This document shows positions 51,318-63,394 of a stretch of DNA of 64,000 nt, piece after piece (within the stretch, counting starts at the first letter, position 1; each line of letters begins with the position of its first letter). The notes beneath the pieces are model-generated. The model saw only the letters and a program-made list of their open reading frames with translations. It was not told the DNA's origin and searched no databases. This DNA comes from Linanthus parryae (Eukaryota > Streptophyta > Magnoliopsida > Ericales > Polemoniaceae): the NCBI GenBank assembly GCA_023055425.1, contig JALGPY010000007.1, positions 19,044,001-19,108,000 on the forward strand. The letters run 5' to 3'. The translations under genes were made by a program, and so were the position numbers.

Positions 51318-51659
51318 ATCCAAATTGTTCGAAGTACCATCGACGTTATTGCCAATATCACGTTCATCATCACTACATGCATATACAGTAGAAGTAATCA
51401 AATTAAGTAGTAGTACTACTATATGTACATACATAGCTCGATGGAATAGACTTACTTATAGAGCTTCTTATTTCAATTTCTTAAAATCAGTCCCAATTGG
51501 AGGAAACGAACTAAAATGTGTTCTTGAAGACCTTTACCCTGGCTATCTATTGAAGATCTGTAGTATACGCGCAATTAGTTAACCTTCATATAAATCAAGT
51601 ACCTGCTCTATTTGATGTAGAACTTGACGATGACATCTTGACCGAGAACCGCACGTTTT

Positions 51660-52437
51660 TGATACGGGTCAACTGTATCATTGTGGTTAATTAGTCGTTA
51701 ACTAATAATATTATTTAATTAGTTAATTAATATTTATTTATTTAGTTATAGTTTTTATTTATTTAATAGTTAATTAGTGAACGGGTTTTTTGTCGGTTCT
51801 TTCCGGGCCCGTAAGGTCAAACCGTCTAGGTAATGTTTATTATTTTTCTAATTAAATAGTTGTAGTCGTACGTTTTCTTTTATCAATCAATCAAGAAGAT
51901 AATAAAGGTGTCGTGTTTATTTTTCGTGTGTGTTCGTGTCTCGTGGAGATTGATAGCGTCTCGAATAGCTATTGGGTTAGGGAAAACCTAACAATTGGTG
52001 CTTTCATTGATAGGTTTCTGAAGCGCCGGTGCTGCTGAAACGCCGGCTGTGGCCGGAAACCAACTGGTGCTACTGAAGCGCCGGCTAGATATATGATTTT
52101 GCGTGCTGCATCGACTGAGATGGAGCCGCCGGAAACAGGGTATGCGACCCACTGGAATGTGGTTGGTGCGGGGCCGGATTGTGCAGCGGCGACAGTGAGT
52201 TGAGGCGGCCAAAATGCCTGTTGGTGCGAAGCCGAGGAACGGGTCTGATTGCGCCAGGAGCGGTGCCGGAGTTGGAGCAGACGGCAGCGAGTGTTGAAGA
52301 TCAGAGGCTTCTGCAGGCATTTGAAGTTCATCAGGTTACTGTTCATTTGGTATCTACTTGACCAGATGAACAGTGATCCACCACGAAGCAGTAGCCGTCC
52401 GATGCATTTGAAACCTAATAATATTTATCGTTGATCA
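51660..52437 (+). mobile_element. 5' LTR and leader of an element related to the TRIM-like family
   Basis: An LTR of 334 bp (51660-51993) begins TGATACGGGTCAACTGTATC and ends AACCTAACA. It is followed at once by ATTGGTGCTTTCATTG, the same leader as in the minus-strand element at 43139-43124. About 440 bases of interior follow, with repeated GAAGCGCCGG words, before sequence assigned to the copia element. No 3' LTR is seen, so it is truncated or interrupted. Confidence 0.7.
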
Positions 52438-55400
52438 TGTTTTAAACGTCAATTTTGAAATCTTAGTAGTACGGTGTCGTTTTATCTTTGGGTTATTAGC
52501 TGGTAATTAATTTGTTCGTTAGTTGGCTGAGTCAGACGGATTGGGTGGACGTGGCACCACTTGATTGGCTGATTCCGAACCAATGAGCCGTTCTCTGTTA
52601 TGTTTTATTTCCTTTCAGTCTCTAAGCTTTCGGTTAATTCTCGTATGTGAGAATATAACCATTCCCTTCTCCGCAAGTTTGAGTCTAAGAGAAATCACTT
52701 TCATGTTTTCTCCATTTGTCTTTCTATTTTTTTGATCTCTCTGTTTGATTTATTAATATGGTATCAGAGCCGTAGGCTTTCAATTCCTCTCTCTGTTGAT
52801 TCGGCGTTTGAAGCTGCCAGGGTTGCTTAGGTTCAGCCGATCTAGCATTAACAAGTATGGTGCTTCCGGAAGAAACTTATAGGGTTTCTGGGGATTCAGG
52901 CTCTTGGTCTTTGCGGGATGGGTCTTCGCCGTATTTTCTGCACAACTCTGATTCTCCGGGGATGGTTTTGGTATCACAAGTACTTACTGGTGATAATTTT
53001 AATCTCTGGTATAGATCTATGATTGTTGCATTAGAGGCTAAGAACAAGTTGGATTTTGTGACTGGAGTTATTTTCGAGCCAGAGAAAACCTCCGAGCTGT
53101 ATTCCTTAGGGAAACGTTGTGATAGAATGGTTATTTCATGGCTAATTAACTCTGTGAGCAAATAAATTACTTATAGTGTTGTTTATTATACAACAGCTAG
53201 AGAGATCTGATTTGATCTTGTTGAAAGGTTTTCCAGAAGAATTTACCCTAAGTTTTTCAGCTTAGTAGTGCTATTGTGAATCTGAAATAAGGGGGTATGA
53301 GTGTGACTGGTTATTTTACCAAGTTAAAGACTCTTTGGGATGAATTGGAAAATTATATTGAGATGCCTATGTGCACTTGTAGAGTTATGCATAATTGTAC
53401 ATGTAAAGTGCTTAGTATGATTCATAACAAGAATGCAATTCCTTATGGGACCTAACCCCTGTTACTCATCTGTTAGGGATCATGTTTTGCTGATGAATCC
53501 TCTTCCTAGTTTAAACAGGGTGTTTGCTAAATTTGTTCAGAAAGAAATGCAGGGAACTATTAGTGGTATGGGTAGTTCAATGCCAACAATGGCTATGTAC
53601 TCTTCTCCATTTCATCATGGTCTGCCATATGGAGGGCCTTCTCATGGTTCTCAGACTTCTAACATTCTGGATTCTCATCAAGGAACCTATGAACAAGGTT
53701 CATCTAAGTCCAAATTGACTTGTCATCATTGTGGTGGTACTGGGCATATCAATTCCAAGTGTTGGAAGTTACATGGTTACCCTCCTAATTTCAAGAAAAA
53801 GACAAAGTCTCAAGCACACAATGTGTCTAGTGACAGTCTTTCTATTGATGCTGGGGTTACAGATAAGGGATCATTTCCATTCACTCAAAGTCAATGCAAT
53901 CAGATGATGAGTTATATCAACACACAAATGCAACCGTCTGGTCATGGTGGTGTCAGTGATTCTAGTTCCAGTTCTCCATCTCACATCATCATTCTGGTCA
54001 TATGGAGAGTCCATTTCATCAGTTTGCTAAAGGTACTGATTCATCTTACACTCAACATTTTATGGGAGGTGTTTTTAATTCTTTTGGCTTCCATAGTTCT
54101 TTGACCACTACTCATTCTAATGGAGAAGTTTGGATCATTGATAGTGGAGCTACTGGCCACATGTGCCATGATCTGGGCATTCTTAGTAAGGTGGTTGAGG
54201 TTTCTAATGTTTTTGTCTACTTACCTAATGGTAAGAGATTCAGGGTTACTCATACAGGGAATGTTGTTTTGACTCCGACTCTTTGGCTTGAGAAAGTTCT
54301 CTATGTCCGTGATTTTCAGTTTAATCTGATTTCTATGACTTAATTGGCCAAAGTGCAGAATTGTGTTTTTGTCTGTACAACAGATGGTTGTAGAATTCTA
54401 CAAGAATACATCAATATCATTCTTGGGGAGGGCCATAAGTCTAATGGTTTATATCTTTTGAAGGTTTTCAAATATGATGCTGGTGTGTGTGGTGCAGCGG
54501 TGTCTAAGCCAAATACGATGTTTTCTAATCAAACATGGCATAAGAGGTAGGGACATTTGTCAGATGTCAAACTAAAAAGGATGATCACTACCTTGAAGTG
54601 TGCAGACTCAACTGATAACTCTCAATGTGAGGTATGTCCACAAGAAAATCAGAAGAAATTACCATTTCCTAGTATTGGGAAGATGCAATTGACATCTTTT
54701 GCACTTATTCATTGTGATATATGTGGACCATATAGGGTTCCTACCTATGCAGGACATAGGTATTTCTTGACTTTGGTAGATGATTCAACAAGAATGACAT
54801 GGGTTTATCTGATTGTGCACAAGTCAGAAGCTCAAGTTCTTATTCCTCAATTTTACAACATGGCTGAGACACCGTTTGGTGTAAAGATTTAGAAGATTAG
54901 GAGTGATAATGCTAAGGAGTTATCTTTGATTGATTTTATGCTGGAAAAGGGAATAGTGCATCAGCTGAGCTATGTGAATTCTCATCAACAAAACTCAGTA
55001 GTTGAGAGAAAGCACCAGCACTTACTAAATGCAGCAAAAGCTCAAGTTTCAGTCTTCTCTGCCAGACAGGTTCTGGGGTGAAAGTGTTTTGACAGCCACA
55101 TATATAATCAATAGAGTGCACTCTCCTGTGTTGCAGCACAAGTCACCTTATCAATGTTTGTATAATGAGCTCCCAGACTATGATTTCTTGAGAGTTTTTG
55201 GGTGTTTGTGCTATGCATATACATTGCTGCAGGGGAGAACCAAGTTTGATGCTTGAGCTGAGCCATGTGTGTTCATAGGATATGTGTTTGGAATGAACGG
55301 TTATAAGTTGTACAATCTAAAGGACTGCAATTTTGTTATCTCTAGAAATATGATCTTTCATGAGAATGTGTTTCCTTTTGCAACACCATCATCTTCTTGG

Positions 55401-57023
55401 CCTCATTTCAGTGATGATGTTGTCTTGCCTGCACCAGTTTTTGTCAGACAGTACATTGATTTATGGTAATAATCCTCCAATTCTTTCACTTGAGACAGAT
55501 CTTAACTCTTTGACATTGGCTGATTCATCACATTTTGAATCTCCAACTCCTACCAATATTACTGTGAGGAGAAGTAATAGAGAACCCAGGGTACCACAAT
55601 ATTTGAAAGTTTATGTGGTTGGTGTTCCCAGAATGATATCTGCATCTCTGACAACAGTGTTTTTTGACACTGCACCAGGTTTTTCCACTTATTCTAAGTG
55701 CTTGGCCACTATAGATAGAATAACAGAGCCTCAAAGTTATCAAGAGGCTTGCAAGTTTACTGAATGGAAGCAAGATATGAATGAGGAGCTTCAATATCTA
55801 GAATTGAATCAAACTTGGAGTGTTACTGGTCTTCCTGTTGGACATGATTCTGTTGGTTGCAGGTGGGTATACAAGGTCAAGCTGAAGTCTAATGGAGAGA
55901 TTGAAAGATACAAGGAAAGGCTGGTAGCAAAAGGCTATACACAAACAGAAGGAATTGATTACACAGAGACTTTCTCGCCTGTTGCCAAACTGCCTACTCT
56001 CAAGTGTTTATTGGCTTTGGCATCTTTGAAAGGTTGGCATCTTCTTCAGTTAGATTTCAACAATGCTTTTCTACATGGGGAGCTAGATGAAGAGGTTTAT
56101 ATGGAGTTTCCCCCAGGGTACCAAGTTGCCTCTAAGGTTCTTTCTCATTTCTCTTCAACAGATAAGGTGGTGCGTCACCAGAAGAAGTCTCTTTATGGTT
56201 TGAAAAAGGCATCCAGACAGTGGTATAGTAAGTTCTCAGCTACTCTTCCTAGTTTTGGTTTCACTCAGTGCAAGACTGATTAAACTCTCTTTGTGAAGAC
56301 CACATAAACTTATTTTATGTGTATCTTAGTTTATGTTGATGACATAATCTTGGGAGGCAACATTATAAGTGAATTGACTTGTTTGAAGAGTGTTTTGAAT
56401 ACTTAGTTTTAGTTGAAAGACTTGGGTTTTCTGAGGTATTTTCTTGGTTTTGAGATAGCAAGGAATGATCATTGCATTAATTTGTGTCAGAGAAAGTTTG
56501 CTTTGGACATTTTACAAGAGAATGGTTATGAGTCATGTAAAGCTACCTCATTGCCTATGGATCCAAATGTGAAGCTTACTGCTGCAAGTGGAGATTTGTT
56601 ATCTGCTGATGATGTTGTCAAATACATGAAACTAATTGGAAATACCAGACATCAACTTTACTGTGCCTAAGCTCTCTCAATTCATTGCTAAACCAACATC
56701 AATACATCTCAAAGCTGCTCATCACATTCTCAGGTATCTGAGTAATGCTCCAGCTCAAGGTCTGTTCTTCTCTGTTCATTCTGCTCTTGATCTTATAGGG
56801 TATTCAGATGCTGACTGGGGTGGATGTTTAGATACAAGAAAGTCCACTTCTGGGTACTTGGTTTATGTGGGTGATTCACTTGTTTCCTGGAGTTCCAAAA
56901 CAAAAAGTTATTTCTAGAAGCTCCTCTGAGTCTTGAGTATAGAAGCTTGGTAGAGATATCTTGTGAGATTCAATGGTTTATTTACCTTCTCCATGATTTT
57001 GGAATTAGACTCTTGAAGACTAC
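52438..57023 (+). mobile_element. Decayed Ty1/copia retrotransposon, 3' end lost
   Basis: A TGGTATCAGAGC primer-binding site (initiator tRNA-Met type) is at 52759-52770, so the preceding about 320 bp, starting TGTTTTAAACG at 52438, is probably the 5' LTR (its CA end has become TA). The gag-pol region follows and is cut in the RNase H domain at 57023, where an Athila-like LTR begins. No 3' LTR is visible. Confidence 0.8.
52857..57000 (+). pseudogene. Copia gag-pol polyprotein remnant
   Basis: Broken frames follow copia order (protease, integrase, RT, RNase H). Gag comes first (DNFNLWYRSMIVALEAKNK at about 53000). A CCHC zinc knuckle follows (CHHCGGTGHINSKC, about 53723-53764). Protease has WIIDSGATGHMC (about 54131-54166). 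Integrase has the HH-CC end near 54538-54640, DDSTRMTWVYL, SDNAKE and an E in SVVERKHQ. Reverse transcriptase has RWVYKVK, RLVAKGYTQTEGIDY, QLDFNNAFLHG, SLYGLKKA and YVDDI at about 56331-56345. RNase H has YSDADWGGCLDTRKSTSGY. At least five in-frame stops and several frameshifts separate these, so it cannot be functional. Confidence 0.85.
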
Positions 57024-58495
57024 TGATAACTCCATAATTGGAGTTATATTCTATTGTGATTACTTGTCGTTTCGCGTACTTTCCGATGCATTTATGTGTG
57101 TTTTAGGCCGAGTTTTGATAGTTTTGAGCATACTTGATTATTTGGACTTCATGGTGTAATCCGGGCGTTTTAAGCATGTTTTATGCTTTATTTGTCGCAT
57201 TTGATCTTCCGGTATTTGTTCGTGTTGTGGATTTCAGGAACCGGAAGCGTGGAGTGCGGATTTTGGAGCGGAAGCGGACTTCGGAAAGAAAGAAACTCAA
57301 GGAATGCATGAGAGAATAGAAGAAGAGGAGAAGCTAAGAGGAGAAAAAGACTTAGCCAAATTTTCAAGAGGTGAAAAGAAGCAAACTCGCATGGAAGATC
57401 ATCGTGATCCTACAAAGGTGATCCTATGATCACAATATCAAAGTGCAAGACCACATAGAAGAGTAACGTGACTCTACAACTATAAAGGTGATCCTAGGAT
57501 CACAAATTGTGATCACAAGATCACATATTGGATCTGACGTGATTAGAAAAGGGGTAAAAAGTGTAATTTTTAAAAACTTGAAAGAGGAGAACGTGTTTAA
57601 CTAGTAGGGAACGACTTAGGGCTTGGAGGTTTTCATCATTCTAGGCCATTGGAGAGCTTGGAGCTAGGTTGGAGAGCTTGGATCATCTGTTTGGCTTCTA
57701 ATCTTCGTTTCTTCTCTAGTTTTTGATATTGGATCATGAAACTTTGTATATTGAACATGTTTATGCGTAGCTAAACGCTTATTTCGGGATATCTCGTAGG
57801 AAACTAGGGTTTGATCACTACATATTGTGATTTATGGATTTGCTTGCATGCTTTCAAGCTTAATTGATGAGGTTTTATCTAGTTATGTGTATTTTACATC
57901 TTTCATTTATCTTTTCTATTAGTAGACGTATTAATAGGATTGTCTTAGGTTGTGAATGATAGAGGAATCTACATTCGTTGCTCGGAAACTTGAAATACAC
58001 ACTAGCCGTATCTAGGGTTGAGGAATCTTGCTAGTTAGCTAAGAACAAAGAGTAGAATTAATATCGTAATGCGTGTTTGAACTTGAGTAGGCTAGAGGAA
58101 TCAGTTATGAGAGTTTAAGCATAGTTATTGGTTGAGACATCTTCAATATAAAATTGCTCGTTTAAGTAGAACAAAAACTCATCGTGTTAGTAGAACATAA
58201 ATCCAACGTAGTGTGAAATACCTAGTGATCCGTAGAGATATCCTGAACTTGATCAATTTTGAGAACCATCCAAATCAATTCGTGCTTGTTAATCTTGAAA
58301 TAATTCATCGAATTATTTGAGATAATTGTTATTTTAATTATTAGTAGAACTAGAACACACAACTCAACGCGCTTTGCCCACACGAAGAACAAACTTAGTA
58401 GTTAATTTACACGAAGTCTCTTGGGTTCGACAACCCGGATTTCCGGAATATTATCATTACACCGACAACTGTGCACTTGCAGTTGGAGCGTGTCA
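57024..58495 (+). repeat. LTR of the first Athila-like element (1,472 bp)
   Basis: It starts TGATAACTCCATAATTGGAG and ends GAGCGTGTCA. The start is a near palindrome (AACTCCATAATTGGAGTT), matched by the other element's AACGCCCAATTAGGGGTT. A cluster of GATCAC palindromes lies at 57418-57518. Confidence 0.75.
57418..57518. repeat. Palindrome cluster in LTR (GTGATCCTAGGATCAC type)
   Basis: GTGATCCTATGATCAC (57418-57433, imperfect), GTGATCCTAGGATCAC (57488-57503, perfect 16 bp) and TTGTGATCACAA (57507-57518, perfect 12 bp). They lie 394-494 bases from the LTR start. Possible protein-binding or cruciform sites. Confidence 0.85.
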
Positions 58496-58635
58496 AGTTT
58501 TTGGCGCCGTTGTCGGGGAATTCAGATACATTAGCTATTATTTTTCTCTTTAGGGATTTACTATTTCAGTTTATATCTGTTACTCACCTGTTTTGTGTGT
58601 GTGATTGGTGTTTTCAGGTCTGATTCACTTGGTGC

Positions 58636-61245
58636 ATGTCACGTTCTAGAAACGAGCCTTTGCATCCAACACTTGAAGACCCGGAATCCTTATTGCGAGC
58701 ACAGAGTAGAGACAAGAGGAAAGCAAATTCGGTTCAGATGGACGAGCAAACTAGAGCTGAGTTTGAAAGGTTCCGCAAAGGCCTCGAAGATGCGGAAGCA
58801 GCTAGAGCTGCAGCTGTGGAAGATGCAGCAAATCGAGCAAGGGAGACTGAGCAGCTCAGGGCTCAAATGGCTGAGATGCAGGCAATGATTGATCGCATGA
58901 ACCCCCCGAATCCACAACAACTTCCTCGTGCGGAAGTAGTTGGCAGAAATAACGGTGGCAATGGGAATAATGGGGGTAATAATCAGAACAACGGTCGGAA
59001 TGTGGTAGAGCAAGTCAACAATGCTGAGGAGGATGAGCGTCCTTTGGTGGACTACTTCAGGACTACACCGGAGGGATATCAGCCCACCATTGTCAGGCCT
59101 CAGATTAATGCAGCCCATTTCGAGATTCGCCAACCGTTGATCAACATGGTACGAGATGAGTGTCTGTTTACTAGAGCTGCAGGTGATGATCCACACGAGC
59201 ACTTGCTCAATTTTGAGCAAATTACCTCCACTATATATGATCAGAGAGTTCCACTCGAGACAATAAAGCTCATGCTTTTTCCTTTCTCCTTATCGGGAAA
59301 AGCAAAGATGTGGCTTATGGAGCTTCCAGCAGGTTGTATCACTACATGGGCATAATGTTGCCAGGAGTTTCTCAGGAAATATCTTCCACCATCCAAGGTT
59401 GCACAGAGAATGGCTGACATCACAAAGTTCACTCAGCAAGAAGATGATTCTTTGGGAGACACATGGAGGAAATTCAACCAGCTTCTTCGCAGATGTCCTA
59501 CTCATGGGGAGCCATGGTACAAACTGTTACACTATTTCTATAATGGCTTAGACAGGGAGACAGCAAATGAGCTGGACATGATGGCTCAAGGAAACTTCAT
59601 GGGTTTAGGAATACATAGATGTCGGGATCTGCTGGACAATGTGGAAAAACGTGAGTCTACGAGGTCCGAGACTCGTAGAAATTCAAAATCTGATGGGGCA
59701 CTGGTAAACAAGAGCAATGGTGGAGCAGAAATTTGAGCAGCAAATGGCAGTCATGACTTCGGATTTCAGCAGTATGAATCCATCAGCACGAGTAAAGTCT
59801 GTGGGGGAGATGATGGCAGATGAGAATCAGGGATATGGCGCTGCAGTTGAAGATGTGAACTACTTGGGTCCACCAAGACAGCAGCAGTGGCCGAATACTT
59901 ATCATCCCAACAACCGTAATCACCCCAACTTTAGCTATGCCAATCCAAACAGTGGGTTATATGCACCGGGTCAGCAGCCGAATCCTCCATACCAGGCTCA
60001 GAGACAAGAACCGCAGCTGCAATCTCCGCGGCAAGAGGAACAAGAGACAAATGCTTTATTGAGAAAGTTACTAGCTAATCAAGACAGGATGGAGAGCACG
60101 ATTGTCTCAATGCAAGCAACAATAAAGGGCCACGAGACTCAAATTGGGCAGATTGCCAATCAGAATGCTAAATTTCCGCCAGGTATGCTTCCTTCCAATA
60201 CCATTCTTCCTACTGAGCAGCTCAAAGCTATTACTACTCGCAGTGGAGTGACTACTCAGGATCCTCCATATCCTAGTCATGCGAGAGCCGAAGCTACAAA
60301 AGCTACAGAGAAGGAATTGGGTGAAGAGGTGCCCAAGGCCGTGAGTCCCCAATCAAAGGACACGGTTGAGAAGAAAGAAGAGTCCAAGAGCACTCCCGAT
60401 CCGGCTACTTATGAGCCACGAATTCCATATCCGGCGGCGATAAAGAGGAATGATGAGGAACACTTTGGGAGATTTATGGATATATTCAAACAATTACATA
60501 TCAACATTCCTCTTGTAGAAGCACTTGCTCAGATGCCCAGGTACAAGAAGTTCTTGAAGGAAATCCTTTGGGGGAAGAAGAGCATAGAACCCTATGCCAC
60601 AGTAAAGCTAACAGAGACGTGTAGCACTGTCATACAAAGAGACATTCCCAAGATGAGAGATCCATGCAGTGTCATCTTAGGCTGCACTCTTGGGGGAGGA
60701 TATCATACACATGTCTCTGTGATTTGGGCGCGAGTATTAATCTCATGCCATTGTCTCTATTTAAGAGAATGGGCATTGGTGCGCCGAACCCTGTGAAGAT
60801 GGGTCTGCAATTGGCAGACAATTCTATAGTTACGGCAAATGGGGTGATTGAGAATTTGCTAGTCAAAGTGGGTGCCTTTGTATTTCCAGCTGATTTCGTG
60901 ATCGTGGATATCAAGGAGGATCGCGATGTTCCACTAATATTTGGAAGACCGCTTTTGAAGACAATGCGCGCTAATGTGGATCTAGAGACTGAGGAGTTGA
61001 CTATCAAGGCTCTAGACTCATCACTCGTGTTCAAGGCATTTGTTCCGAGCAAGGGGAAGAATAAATTGGGCATGATCAAGTTTAGAGAAGATCGTGTGGA
61101 TCCTTCTCTTGGGTTGCCTACAGTTTTGCATCCCGATCCACCCGAATCACAGAAGCAGCCAAATGTGGTGAGTGCACATGATGTGGTGCAGAAAATCAAA
61201 AGCAATAAATTGAAGGAGGAGGCACGTCGTGCTAGACCTCCTTAA
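58636..61245 (+). pseudogene. Athila-like gag-protease remnant
   Basis: The frame opens at ATG 58636 (MSRSRNEPLHPTLEDPE). A helical Ala/Glu/Arg-rich segment and an Asn/Gly-rich linker follow. The retrotransposon gag domain (GDDPHEHLLNFEQI, LFPFSLSGKAKMWLMELP) comes next. TAA at 59353-59355 breaks it, but the same frame resumes (KFTQQEDDSLGDTWRKFNQLLRRCP). A shift near 59715 moves to the next frame through RIPYPAAIKRND and LHINIPLVEALAQMPRYKKF. Another near 60690 leads to the retropepsin motif LCDLGASINLMP (about 60716-60751; the catalytic triplet reads DLG where many proteases have DTG/DSG) and VPLIFGRPLLKT. The frame ends at 61245 without any reverse transcriptase. It is not functional. Confidence 0.8.
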
Positions 61246-61635
61246 CATCTTTTGAGGTAAATGGGTCGGGCCGTCGACCTTAAATTACAAACGCTTGTTG
61301 GGAGGCAACCCAACGTATTTTTATGCTTTAGTGTAGAGAGTGTGTTTTAAATACTGTCGTGTGTGTTTTTCTTACTGTTTTGTTATCTGAGGGGTGAGAG
61401 AGTGAGAATCTGACATTTGAGTTGAGTCGTTTCAGGCATACATGTTGGAGACGCTATCCGGGCTCCCAATCTTGATGCGCGTGGACGAAACGTACAAAAG
61501 TCGAGAAAGCGACGTAATAGTCACGGAATTTGAGGTCATAAATTTTGAAGTTTACTCCGGTAATTTTGGAGTAACACAAGCAAAAGGAGAAAGAGCGCGA
61601 AACGAGCTTTCCGACAGTATATTATATGCGTGCAT

Positions 61636-63250
61636 TGATAACGCCCAATTAGGGGTTATCTTTTAGCCTGATTTCACGAGTATTTGTGTCGGAATTAGCG
61701 GTTTTTGCCGGAAAATGCCTTAGAATGCCCCGGGAATCTAGAACGAGACGTTTATTTGTACTTGCTGGATTTCTGCTTATTTTTGCTTATTTCTTGCTAT
61801 ATTTGGATATGATCGCGGGTTTTCGTTCGTGTTGCCTTTTCAGGAACAGGTTCGGGAGGTGCATCGGGAAGCGTGCCGGGACCAAGCTGGGACCGTCTCG
61901 GGAAACGTGCACAAGACCGGGACACGACGGAAACACGGAAAAGCAGAAGTACACCGAAGAGGCAAACCGGGAGCATCAGGAAGAAGAGTGGGACCCAGGG
62001 GACCAGACCTGGCCCACCAGAGGACCAAGTGGGCCCCACCTAGCCCACGGCCTGCGTATATACGCAGGCCCTGCGTATATACGCAGCACCTGCGTATATA
62101 CGCAGGCAGTGGGGTGGTGGGGGGATTTTGGTTGGGCCCTGGTTGCGTATATACGCAACCCCTGCGTATATACGCAGCCAGTTTTGACTTTTGGTCAAAG
62201 ACGGTGGACCGATGGCAAATTCCGTAATTTCGAGCACAAGCGTTTTCAGGAAACAACACTATTTAAAGACTCGTCCAGACTCGTTTTGAGGGATCACGAA
62301 GACACAGCACAATTCTCAGCACAACCGAAGGACAAGTCGGAGCATTCACGGAGAGCACGAAAGCGCGATTCGAGATTCGAAGACTTAGTTTGATTTCGTT
62401 CTCTCTCTTTATATTCAGAAACTGCGTTTTGTATTATGTCTAGTCGTAGCTAAACTTTTCACCTAGGTTCTCGGTGAACCTAGGGTTTCGTACTCAGATT
62501 TTATGATTACTATGATTATGGCTTCATGATGATTGTCTTAATTCAGCAAGTTATATCTGTTATTCTGGTTTTGAATGTTATCGTATATGCATGATAGGAT
62601 TGATCACCCAGGATTGCTATAGACCCGAGCTTGTAGGTGAAAACGTCAAGTTAGGGTTAGGAAGAAAAACCAGGATTTAGTACCTTACCCTGATAGACCG
62701 ACCAGAGAAAGGGAGATAGGGCTAGCATAGAAAAACGTGAGACCAACTGTTAGAGAATTTGACCCGGGCCATTCGGACAGGTTAGAAACCCTAACAGGAT
62801 TAGACCGAGACTGCAGACTTAGGCAGCTTAACAAGAATCCGAAAGTCTGCAGGATCGGGATTACGTGTGGAATCTGAAAAGTCACTGCACAACTGGTACG
62901 TTGCACAGATACCGAAACTGCTGAGTGTTTTCATAATCGAACGTAAAACTGAAATCTGTAGAAACCCTAGGGGATCCTGGAGCCTAGTCTTCATCTATTA
63001 TCGTTACAACCAAATCAGCCTATTTCAGAAAACGTCACAAAAAAAATATTTACGTTTACGTTTTTAAATTCTGTTTTTAGTTTAGTCATTATAATCTCAA
63101 CCTACTCCTCCTGGTTACTACTCTTGGAAAACCGAAACTGACAACGTGAGTAAACCCGAAACAGTCCTCGTGGGAACGATAATCCGAGTCTAATTGCACC
63201 CGGTACTACAAGATTCGTACACTTGCGATAGCACGTTAGTTTGCGCATCA
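61636..63250 (+). repeat. LTR of the second Athila-like element (1,615 bp)
   Basis: It starts TGATAACGCCCAATTAGGGG and ends TTTGCGCATCA. Organisation parallels the 57024-58495 LTR, including the near-palindromic start and a TTTCAGGAAC(C/A)GG segment about 200 bases in. A five-copy palindrome block lies at 62053-62176. Confidence 0.8.
62053..62176. repeat. Five perfect TGCGTATATACGCA palindromes
   Basis: The 14-bp perfect palindrome TGCGTATATACGCA occurs at 62053-62066, 62072-62085, 62091-62104, 62144-62157 and 62163-62176. Start-to-start spacing is 19, 19, 53 and 19 bases. They lie 417-541 bases from the LTR start. Confidence 0.97.
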
Positions 63251-63394
63251 AGTTTTTGGCGCCGTTGCCGGGGACTTTTAGGGTCTATTTAGTAGTCAGA
63301 ATTAGTTCTGAGTTTTTATTTATTTTTCAGTTTCGTTATTTTTCTTTTTATCTCACTGCGTTTTCGAATCTGCGTTTTCAGCACTGTTTAGTTG

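Larger units (their letters stand above)
57024..61635 (+). mobile_element. Athila-like Ty3/gypsy derivative, gag-protease only
   Basis: A 5' LTR (57024-58495) is followed by AGTTT and the primer-binding site TGGCGCCGTTGTCGGGGA (58502-58519), the type used by Athila/Tat elements. Gag and protease follow, then, directly, GGGAGGCAACCCAACG (about 61301-61316), a block I remember lying downstream of integrase in full Athila elements. Reverse transcriptase, RNase H and integrase are absent between. No 3' LTR is present before the next element starts at 61636. Confidence 0.75.

Noticed and set aside
61797..62259. Open frames on both strands with repeated AYIRR/CVYTQ peptides
   Set aside because: These come from the repeated TGCGTATATACGCA palindrome read in different frames inside an LTR.
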